From assembly GCA_009667805.1 (NCBI GenBank), contig CM019065.1, positions 22,037,822 through 22,101,821 on the forward strand: a DNA stretch of 64,000 nucleotides. The letters are read 5' to 3'. A program made the position numbers and the translations under genes. This stretch comes from Leptobrachium leishanense (lineage: Eukaryota; Chordata; Amphibia; Anura; Megophryidae). Shown piece after piece: positions 48,935 to 58,542 of this stretch (position 1 is the first letter of the stretch; every line of letters starts with the position of its first letter). A model generated the notes under the pieces. The model was not told where the DNA came from. It ran no database searches and was given only the letters and a program-made list of their open reading frames with translations.

Positions 48935-49675
48935 TGTCGTGGAGCTGACGTGACGCTCCATGCTTCAAACCCCCAAGAGACTTTATGTTCATTTATATCG
49001 TGTGATTTTAGATATATTTTACAGTGTTTGGTTTTAGTTTAAATTAGTTTAGTGTAAAATGGCGTAACTTTAGTTTTAAATATACTTATATTCCTGTAGG
49101 TAAATGTGTTTCTGTATATCCAGTAAACAAGCTTTACTGCTGTGTAATTTATGCACCAGGGCTTTTCCCCTTATCTAGCTGCATGTTTAATTCAAGGGAT
49201 CTGTGATAGTGTGTGTTTAATCTGATGTGTTAGAACAATGGATTATACAAATGTTGTGTGATCTGAAGGCTAAAGAATGTAAAGAATGTTTATTGTAAAT
49301 AACTGACATAATGTAATTAGTATGAGTAGGACGAGGTGCGGCATTTTATGCAAATTATGACTGTTGGACTTCAGCATAAATGGTGGCGTTTTGTTCATTA
49401 AAAGGTCAGAGAACTCTCAAGCTCAGAGAGAGAGAATCCTGTTGGAACATACAGCCACGTCTGGTGTTTCATTCAGCGACGCTACACTACACTATCACCC
49501 TCAGAAGGTACCGAGCGGCCTTCTGGAAATTCCTAACGGCTCCAGGGCAGAGGAACAGAAGCAGGCAGGTCAAGCTGCTCGAGGCACTGAGGACAGTGCT
49601 CCCAGTAGCCGGGCTGACCGCAACGAAGGGGTGTCTGGAGAGTCAGGACAGGCGGAAGAGAACGGTTCCGTCACA
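48935..49675 (+). repeat. 3' LTR
   Basis: 741 bp, TGTCGTGGAGCTGACG...GGTTCCGTCACA, directly after the polypurine tract at 48920-48934. Confidence 0.85.
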
Positions 49676-50064
49676 GCAGGCATTTACAGTTATATTTTCT
49701 ATGGGGTGCGCTTGTTAAAAAAATTTGAAATGGGGCCTCGTTACATTCTGTTTTGGGGAAAATTATGCGATTTTTAACAAACGCACCCCATACAAAAATC
49801 ATTAGTGCAGCACCATTGTTCACATTATAATTGAAATGGGAACAATATTGCTGCATTAACAAAAAAACAAAAAAAACTTGTTTTTTTTAAAATATTTTTT
49901 AAATTAGATTTTTATTTATTATTATTTTATTACATTTTACATAGTCATGTTTGATATCGTTGGAAAGGCCATGCTCTGGTCGATCCAACGATACCAAACA
50001 TTTACCTTTAGCTGCCACGGATCAGGAGATAGGGGGTTCATCGGAAACCCTTATCGCCACTGTC

Positions 50065-52690
50065 AGTGCTTTGGATACGGATATTTTAATATCTGTAAAA
50101 ATAAAATAAAATAAAATTCTCGTGCCTCCAGCCAATCTTATCGATTAAAATCTTGAGCGATTGTGATTGGCAAAATATTAAAAATGTATTAAGTTCGTTG
50201 TTTTCTCTGGAAATCTTATTGAAATAAATATAGTAGGACTTGTGAATGGGTAAGAGAAATAGATAGCATTTATTGTAATTGACAAACAAAAAAAAAAAAA
50301 AAAAATCCCCACAGACAATGGTACGCCACAGATGAAGACAAGCAATCCCACCACAGAATACACAGTAGTACACTCAATAGACTTTTCTTTGTCAGAACGT
50401 GGGGTAGATGGACTAAATAGTGATAAGCCAGAAGGAAAAACCACGATGCTAGTCAAAGGACAAAAACTATTTAGGTGTTCGTGAATGAAAACTGGTATGG
50501 GATAGGATGTCAAAAAGGGCCGCAGGACCTCCGGGGTTAACGTGGTATTCTGATCAGATGTGACTCAGATCTTTGGACTCATAAAGGTTGTAATCCTGCA
50601 AAAAGAGGGGTACCAGAGACCCAAAGAGTGTCGGAATTCGATTATCTCTGCAGAAGAAAATCTTTTTCCGACTTCTATGAATTTTTACTCTATGGCAAGA
50701 AGGCCTACAATCATATTTGATCCTGGTCACTGAAGCACATCTGATTTACTACCACCTACAGGGAATTAATCAAATAGTGATAACAAGCTATTAGGCCTGG
50801 GTTACGTTGTATTGCGTCTATCGCCAGGCGTTATGCTCACTAAGAATTATTAGATCATATACCTTACCAATCCCAGATGTATGTCTATTTTCGGGGTGGA
50901 GATCAGGAGCTCGATGGGGTTCCTTTCTGGCTCTGTAGAGGGCGTGGTTCTTAAGATGGGCTCCTGGTGGACTGTCCTCTGGAGTGAGTGGAGAGTGAAT
51001 GCCTGTGAGTCAGTCTAAGTCCTTTAGCTGTCCCTCCAGCCTGCTTTTAAACTGTCTTTTTGTTTGTTTGGCATCTCATTATCCTTGCGTACTAAGTCCT
51101 GATTGGTGCCTTTGGAATCCTGCCAGGAGGTGCAGTGACTTCCTTCGACACTTGGGGGCGCTAATGGACAAGGAAGGGTATATCTGGGATGGCTAATTTT
51201 TACTTTAAGAGAGTGGCCTACGTTTTAAAGACTTTTATCTACTTATTTTATAAAGTACTATGGGGAGTTTATGTCCGTTATATTTTATAAAATTGCATAT
51301 ACCAACATTTCATTTGCTTATTTTAAACATATATCGACTTCTTGATATTGCAAATCACTTTAAACATCGTCCCGGTGTGGATTATACAACAATGGGAGTA
51401 TATTCTTAAAAGTTACCCTAGATAAAACTATAAATCAATGTATAATTATTTGCATGACATTATTCCTGCATAGTATAATAACAATTCCATCATTCTTTAA
51501 AACAAACGCTTTCAGTCGAGATTGGTTGATTTAAACGGATTTCAGGTCTAAATACTTCCGGCTTTAGAGCGTGAAAGAAAGCTTTAGCCTACCTGGACGT
51601 TTACCTAATTCATTATAAGATTGCCTTAAATTGATAGGTGAATCAACAATAATTATTATCGCGCGGGTCTTATGTCCTAAATTTCACAATTTGGACCATA
51701 ATTCTGTTGATTGATATTGTAAACCAAATGAATTTGTGAGTTCCTCGGTCCTGTTTGATTTACATGTCATATTCGCTTCCTTTTGATAAGTCGCTTCTCT
51801 CGTCCCAATATTTACGTCTGTGATGTTGCGTGTTTACAGTTAGTCACAGTTGCATGTATTTTCATGAAGCGCCAACAGATTCCGTAGCGCTGTATATTGG
51901 GTGACAAACTGACAAGTACTCAGACTTGAAAGATATGCTGGACATTTTGGACTTATTCTGTTCGTTGATCCATTCCATATCGAGCCATCTTACGGGGAAC
52001 CGGTAGGGAATTCCCGATTTTACTTGATATCAATTTTTATTTTAGGGATTTCCTTTTGGGCATATACGGATCTTTAGTTAGACTCTGTCTCTTTCCATGC
52101 AGCTGTGTAAATAGAGCGTTTGTTTGTAGTCCCCAGGCCTTACACGATGGGACAATGATTTCCTGGGCTAGTTGATCTCCAAGGACTTCCCTCTTGCGAA
52201 ACTTATTGTATTCCACTCGTCCCTGAGTTGATCCACAGCTTGGGGTCCACTTTGATTTCCTCGATCTTTTGAAGCTCATCCATTAGTCTTTAATTTATGC
52301 TGAGGTATAGCTCCAAAGCTAGTCAATGATTCAATAACCTTGATATCTCTGAGTGGATGGAAGTGAAGTTTGGAGCTTACACAAGGAATTCCATGGGTTG
52401 TTTGTCTCTATTTGAGTTAGATGTCCTCTGGTCCGTTTTCGCCATACATTTGTATTCACATATTCAGGCATTCATTTTGAGAAACTAATTGTCTAAGGCT
52501 TTTGGGTTAGATTTCTATCTCTGACTGTGGCAATGTTTTTCCAGGGCTGTTTTTTTTTTTTTTTTTTAGCTGTGAGGAGAAGGTCACTTAGAGAGTAGAA
52601 AGGAAAAAATGAGGAAGAAAAAAAAAAAAAACTGATTGGTTTTGAATGAGCCAATGTCCAGCATTAAGATATTTAATATCAGTTTTTCTA
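50065..52690. other. Intergenic region, nothing recognised
   Basis: 2.6 kb without coding similarity, terminal repeats or tandem arrays apart from short A and T runs (50288-50306, 52551-52567, 52618-52630). Confidence 0.45.
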
Positions 52691-52825
52691 TTCCGCTACT
52701 AGGTTCAACACCACCATTGGTGGCAGCTAGGGGTTAACTATCGCGCTATGCATGATGAAGCCAGTCGTCAGGGGGAGTTCCCGGAAACTTGGCCGACATC
52801 CAAGATGTCAAGCAGCTATGGGTTG
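52691..52825. mobile_element. TTAA hairpin-family fragment
   Basis: CCACCATTGGTGGCAGCTAG GGGTTAAC (split for length), then GCATGATGA..GTCGTCAGGGGGAGTTCCCGG and TTGGCCGACATCCAAGATGTC match the middle of TTAA copies 1 and 2. Both ends are truncated. Confidence 0.65.
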
Positions 52826-53286
52826 CCAGTTACGTAACATTTTGGTAGTGAGTTGAAAAGCCAGAGTCTACATTGAGTCCCTCCTTTATGGTGTTAAAAT
52901 ATGTGATTGTTTTTATTTTGAATGTCCTACGTTTATGAGAGTCTTTAAAATTTCCTTAGAGGGTTTTAATCCTGAGGTTGTGGATGGAGTGGCCTGTCGG
53001 ATTAAAGGCATGTCTCACTGGGGTACAGTATTTTAATTTCCTGATTGTTCTTGATTGGCTTATCCAATCTACACTCCACATTGTATAAATGTTGCTGAAT
53101 AATACATATCTTCCCAGATTCCAGCTTCATAGGTTAGACACATTTACTTAACAGAACATCTTACAACAGGCTGTATAACTTTAACTTGCAGTCATTGTCT
53201 GTGAGACGTCTTACTCATCACTCTTTCATGCTGAACTGCATTGCAGCACATATTAACATCCCGCAAGAGCCAAACAATCTCTAAGG
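52826..53286. other. Intergenic segment with a dispersed repeat
   Basis: 52855-52960 shares AAAGCCAGAGTCTACATTGA and following sequence with 44728-44840, same orientation. The remainder, with GTCTCACTGGGGTACAGTA and GTATAAATGTTGCTGAATAA, is not recognised. Confidence 0.4.
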
Positions 53287-53708
53287 CTAGGGTCAGACGA
53301 AAGCAGTTTTAACGTGCGTTTAGACGCACGAAATCACGGCCGTGCTAGCAGCAAATGACGTCCAATGCCGGGAACACACGAAGTACGGCCGCACGAAAGT
53401 TCGTCCGCGCAACGCAAGTGGCAAACAAACGCATTTTTTCTAGAACGTCAAACCTCTAGTACGGACGTACAGAGTGCGCTGCGTCCGCTAGAGGCGTGTG
53501 TGCGTGATTGGGAGACGTCAGACGCTGCTAATGTCCGGCCAACATAACGTCCAGACACAAAAAAGTGTTTTATTGATGATCCGTACAAAATCACGGACGA
53601 AAAGGCGCATCGTATGACCGCTATCGCGTATTCCGTGAAAAAATGCGTCCATTCTTTCGAACGCACTTTTTCACAGACAACGCGAAAAATGCGTTAGTCT
53701 GACCCTAG
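53287..53708. mobile_element. 422-bp CpG-dense MITE
   Basis: The ends are CTAGGGTCAGACGAA and TTAGTCTGACCCTAG, an inverted pair of ~15 bp. The interior is packed with CG dinucleotides (ACGTC, GCACGA, CGTCCG), in strong contrast to the CpG-poor surroundings, and has no coding capacity. A target duplication is not clear (CTAAG at the left and TAAG at the right are suggestive). Confidence 0.6.
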
Positions 53709-53924
53709 TAAGACGGTTCCATACATATTGATATACATATCACCTGGTAATGGGGGAGAAACCCAAGTGTTGTTTTCTCATAGCATTATTCATTGTGCCC
53801 AGTTCCTTGTTGTATCACTCTGGGAAGCTGTGCTGATATAGTTCTGGATGAGTGGTTTGAATGGAAACCATGCAATTCTTAATGTGATAATTCAATCTGG
53901 GACTAATTTAGGTCTTGGAAACAT

Positions 53925-55012
53925 CGATCAGAGATTTTGGCCCATATTGACATGATAGCATTACGCAGTTGCTACAGATTTGTCTACTGCATGCCTATGA
54001 TGCGAATCCCCCGTTCCACCACATCCCAAAGGCGCTCTATTGGATTGACATCTGGTAACTGTGGAGACCATTAGAGTACAGTGAACTCAATGTCATGATC
54101 AAGAAACCAGTTTGAGATGATTTGAGCTTTGTGACATGGTGCATTATCCTGCTGGAAGTAGCATCAGAAGATACAGGGTACACTGTGGTCATAAAGGGAT
54201 GATATAGACAGCAACAATACTCAGGTCGGCCCTGTAAATGATGCTCAATTGGTACTAAGGGGTCCTAAGTGTGCCAAGAAAATAACCCCAATGCCATTAC
54301 AATAGGACCACCAGACTGAAACAAAGATACAAGGCTGGGTGGATCCATGCTTTCATGATGTTTATGCATAATTTTGACCCTACCATCTGAATGTCGCAGC
54401 TGAAATCGAGACTCATGAGACAAGACAACGTTTTTCCAATCTTCTATTATTCAATTTTGGTGAGCCTGTGTGAATTGTAGCCTCAGTTTCCTGTTCTTAT
54501 CTGACAGGAGTGGTCTTCTGCTGCTGTAGCCAATTTACTTCTAGGTTGGAGGTGCTGTGCGTTCAGAAATGGTATACTGCATACCTTGGTTGTAACGAGT
54601 GGTTATTTGAGTTACTGTTGCCTTTCTATCATGTCAAACCCATCTACCCATTCTCCTCTGACCTCTGGCATCAACGAGGCATTTTCAACCAGACAACTGC
54701 TACTCACTGGATTTTTTCTCTTTTCCTTTTGTGTAAACCCTCGAGATGGTTGTGCATGAAAATCCCAGTAGATCATCAGTTTTTGAAATACTCAGACCAC
54801 TCAGTCTGGCACAAATAACCCTGCCACGTTCAAAGTCACTTAAATCCCCTTCATTCCCCATTCTGATGCTCGGTTTGAACTTCAGCAAATGTCATCTTCA
54901 CCGCGTCTAGATATCTATGTGCATCGAGTTGCTGTCATGTGATTGGCTCATTAGCAATTTGTGTTAACAAGCAATTGAACAGGTGTACCTAATAAAGTGG
55001 CTGATGAGTGTA
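53925..55012 (-). pseudogene. Tc1-like transposon relic with transposase fragments
   Basis: The minus strand from about 54861 reads MGNEGDLSDFERGRVICARL followed by GLSISKTDDLLGFSCTTISRVY, the helix-turn-helix start of a Tc1 transposase. The right end (CACTTTATTAGGTACACCTG on minus, near 54990) with TA is the typical terminal repeat of this fish/frog family. Downstream the catalytic domain is present in pieces (GCGCTCTATTGGATTGACATC on plus is the usual NPIE-side codons), with many shifts. The left terminus is missing. Confidence 0.72.
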
Positions 55013-56480
55013 TATACTGTATAATTGTAAACTCATGTGAACAGGGAACTCTACATCTCATGTTTCTTGTTCTTTTGTTTGTTTTTAATTATGTGTTGTT
55101 CCTCATTGGCTGCAGAAACTGTAGGTGCACAATAAATGATGATATTGATAACATACACACTCACCTTCAAATACCCAACAACTTACTCTAAAAATACAAC
55201 TTTTATTATCAATTCACAGAAGCACCATTACTGACACACTGTGAATCAGCTACTTGGCCAGACAACGTTTTTGCAGAAAAATCTGTTTTGCGCCTATTAC
55301 CTTACAGGGTGGCTGCGTAGACCAGACGTATCCAGCCTGCTTCATGTATAAAACATAACAAGAAAAAAGGTTGTCATTTGCGCTCACCACTGTAGCTCCA
55401 TGCAAAACAAAACTCAGAGATTTTGTTTTGCTTGAATGGCCATTAAAGTGTATGCTCATCTGCCACGTCACGGCACCTCTGGTCAGGTGAGTCCTACCTA
55501 ATGACACCAACTGCTGCTTTCTAAGCAACCACATATCCTCATGCTGTTTCTTAGTCATGAGGGAGACTGGTAGGTTTACATTTATACCCTCACCAGGAAC
55601 AATTCCACTTTGGGATTAAAAAGAAAAACACGGAAAGGGGCAGCAGCAATAATGACCTGGCTGGGGATACAACAAATTATACATACCTGCAGAAAAGAAG
55701 GGTTCACACCTATTTTCTTTTCAGATTGACATCTAAGGAAAAAAAATGACTTTTTTAAAGAATCTAGAATCAAAAATGTTGTCAAACAATACATATAAAT
55801 ACTCAATAAATTCCAAAAAAGCAAAAAATAAAAAGTATTTTTGCTGAAAATGAAATGAATAAATGGTTGAATAAAAAAATAAAAACAAAAATGGGTTTCG
55901 CCTGCCAAACTGAATCACTTCTGTGGAACAATTTCCCGGTTTAACTATACAATTCATCTTATTTTCTTGTTTTCTGTACCAGATCATCCTACTTCATCTG
56001 ACAAATGCCAATCAAATGGAAAATATCGCTAGTCTGTTGTAGTCACATAAAGTCATCTGAAGTCATCCGATGGAGGTCGGAGGCAGTGGAAGAGGGTTGA
56101 ATCTCCTCCATGTTGTGGGATTAGTCTGACGAGTACGTACAACTATGGACAATCCCACTATCGCACAAAAATGGACCCAGTGGACGGCCAGCTTAAGGTC
56201 TTGCTTGTGCAGAGCTTCCTGTCTGTAACAACCTGGAAGGGAACGGGAGGAGAGGTTGGGGAGGAGCCATCAGAATTAATCACTCAGAACACTTGGACCT
56301 AAACCTGGAAAGAACAATCCCAGGACTTTGTCAGGTATACACATTGATCAGACCATTTGGGAACCCATTTTTACATCAAAAATAGTCTGTGGTAGGTGAT
56401 CCCATGCACTCCTACGATATTCAACCCTTGAATACAAATTATTTTACGTGGCCGGCTATGGATATCCTACATGCTCCAAT
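55013..56480. other. Intergenic region, nothing recognised
   Basis: A 102-codon minus frame at 55250-55558 has no recognisable domain, and no splice or family support. The rest shows no repeat structure that I can name. Confidence 0.4.
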
Positions 56481-57345
56481 AAGTGTTTTCACTGCGGATG
56501 ACCTGTGGGGGACATCCTCAGGATTACACACTGTGTGCAGAGGATGTCCCCCACACATCTTGGGGTCTCCACAGTGAAAGGGAAGACCCCATGCATCTGG
56601 GGCGGAGTCCCGCTGCGGCCTGACTTCCTTGAAGTCAAACCGTTCTAGACCCTTCCCAGTGTGATGACGTCAGTTTTACCCCCCTCCCCGGCAAATCCAG
56701 AAGAGTGCCTGAAGCTGAGGGGGGTCCTTTTACAGCCCTCTCTCCTGATCAGTAAACCTCAGAAACTTAAGAGAGGCATCGCTGGAAAGTCTCACCTTAC
56801 CAGCGATGCCTCTCTTTAACCCTTAAGGTGCCATAAAAAAAAGAAAAAAATACTTTTTTATCTTTAATTATTAATTAACTTTTTTAAAAAAATACTCTTA
56901 ACCCCCCCATCTCCACCATAGGGATAGTATGGATTTTTTTCCCCTTACTTTTACACATTAAGTGGTCATATTTGGTATCGATGGAAAGGCCAGATGCTGA
57001 CCTTTTTTAAAATTTTATTTTTACAAAAAAACAGGTCATGTTCTGGATTCCAACGATACCATGAATGACTCTCTACATGACATTTTTCAGGAGACACAGG
57101 GCTTCAAAAGGCAGGGAGGGAGTCCATTTCTGATGTCATCGTGCCCATGCGCGATGACGCCAGTGGGTGGGGAAGGTCCCGGAGGAAGTGCTGACATCCA
57201 AGACATCAGCCATCACCAGGTGAACACCGCAGTCACTGCCAGATCGGCACAGAGCTGCAACGACACACTGAGCATGTCTTCCGCACCCTAGCGGGAAAGT
57301 GGAGGACACATTAAGTGCATCATCCGCAGAGGAGCGGTTAAACAG
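56481..57345. mobile_element. Diverged TTAA hairpin-family element
   Basis: A chain of hairpins (GGGGGACATCCTC/GAGGATGTCCCCC, GAGAGGCATCGCTGG/CCAGCGATGCCTCTC, TTTGGTATCGATGG with CCAACGATACCA, GTCATCGTG..GCGATGAC, GCTGACATCCAAG) interspersed with AT-rich DNA. It ends GCAGAGGAGCGG-TTAA near 57341. The order is like TTAA copies 1-3, but identity is lower, so it is an older member. Confidence 0.6.
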
Positions 57346-57631
57346 ACAAAGGACGTCTTAGACCAATTGACCCTCATTATAGCACACCAGACCTTGCTTG
57401 ATATGTCCAATGGCCAGTCTATGCATTTGGTTTTGTTTTTCTATTTTATTGGATGAAATTGTGTCTTTTACATCTCTACATTTTTTATTTACCACATACA
57501 ACATAACACAATTTTCATTTCACATTTTCATAGCTGAAAAATTCTGTTAGTTCAATGTTTTCTTCTGATTTGATACAATGAAATAACAATCATAAACGCA
57601 AGCCCAGTATGAGATGGGTTTTCACTTTCTC
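57346..57631. other. 3' flank of V2R gene B
   Basis: Nothing recognised. The last ~60 bp before the exon (GATACAATGAAA, AGTATGAGATGGGTTTTCAC) match the flank of gene A (9080-9135), which shows that the duplication unit extends past the stop codon. Confidence 0.45.
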
Positions 57632-57637
57632 TTTATT
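57632..57637 (-). promoter_or_regulatory. Polyadenylation signal abutting the V2R B stop
   Basis: On the minus strand TGA (57640-57638) is followed immediately by AATAAA. This is the same hexamer that overlaps the stop of gene A. Confidence 0.5.
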
Positions 57638-58542
57638 TCATGTTCTGGCCTTTTTCATGACATATTCTCTTGAGTTCATACTGGGTCTGAACAATATAAT
57701 GAAACATTTTGGGGCAAACATACAGAACACTATGGCCCAGCTGGAAGCTAGGATAGCAAAGACCTCCATGGCCACAGTGTACTTGCCCTGAGAACTAAGT
57801 GAGGCCGGGATATACGACACCCAGACACTGAGGAAGGCCAGCATGCTGAAGGTGATGTACTTTGCTTCATTGAAACTGTCAGGAAGTCTCCTGGCCAGGA
57901 AGGCAACAACAAAACTGATGGTGGCCAGAAGTCCAAGGTAACCCAACATGCACCAGAAGGCAGTGGGTGAACCTTCATTACACTGAAGAATGATGAGTCT
58001 AGGTTGAGTCTCAATGTTCTGTTCCAGAAAGGGAGGGTTAATGGACAACCAAGTGATGCACAAAATAAACTGCAGAAATAAGCAGATACTAATAATCATG
58101 TACGACATCCAAGGACTTGTCCACTTCTTCAGATTACTACCTGGTTTAGTGGCCATGAATGCAAAAACCACCATGATAGTTTTGGCTAAAATGCAGGAAA
58201 TAGAGAGGGAAAATACCATGCCAAATGCCGCTTGACGTACAAGACAATTCTCAGCTTTGGGGAAACCAATAAACATCAGTGAGCAGAGGAAGCAAAAAGA
58301 TAAGGACAGCAGGAGCAAACAGCTCAGAGAATAGTTGTTGGCTTTCACAATAGGGGTAGTTTTAAACTGCAAGAAAAGCTTCAAGATGACAACTGGAACC
58401 AAAGAAGAGATGGTGCTCGTGCAGGTCAATGTAGTGCCCAATGGTTCTTCATAGGAGAGGTATTCCATGGGTTTTGGAAGACAGATGGATTTCTCTTGAT
58501 TTGGCCACATGTCCCATGGACACTTAATGCAAGTGAAAGAAT
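57638..58542 (-). CDS. V2R gene B exon 6 (seven-transmembrane domain)
   Basis: 905 nt, acceptor ATTTTTCAG|ATTC. Same domain as gene A exon 6: SFTCIKCPWDMWPNQEK, PKAENCLVRQAAFG, and the shared FVVAFLARRLPDSFNEAKYI block. After EYVMKK one A has been lost from an A run, so the frame ends ART-stop instead of GQNVK-stop. The change affects only the last four residues. Confidence 0.94.

Larger units (their letters stand above)
45881..49675 (+). mobile_element. Non-autonomous LTR retrotransposon (no pol)
   Basis: Two ~745-bp direct repeats start TGTC.TGGAGCTGA and end TTCCGTCACA (TG...CA). A five-base duplication GCAAG/GCAGG (one mismatch) flanks the element (45876-45880 and 49676-49680). A putative primer-binding site TGGTGGCAAGCGGTGTGG follows the 5' LTR, and a polypurine tract GGAAGGGGGGACATA precedes the 3' LTR. 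The 2.3-kb interior has only a gag-like/coiled-coil region: no protease, RT or integrase. It must have depended on enzymes supplied in trans. LTRs differ by a few small indels and substitutions, so it is fairly young. Confidence 0.85.
45629..50064 (-). mobile_element. TTAA element with chained hairpins, copy 3 (split by an LTR element)
   Basis: It starts TTAA-CCCTTTGTGCTGAGC at 45625 and follows copy 2 through TTTACCGGTTT, CAGACTCGGCAGATTCATAATA and TTTCACATTTTAACATGC. It is then interrupted by the LTR retrotransposon at 45881-49675 and resumes with TTATATTTTCTATGGGGTGC to the GATACCAAACATT hairpin and CTGCCACGGATCAGGAGATAG. It breaks off near 50064, so most of the GC-rich hairpin half is missing. 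Confidence 0.65.

Noticed and set aside
55250..55558. 102-codon minus frame
   Set aside because: No domain, no family match, and no splice or promoter context; length is compatible with chance.
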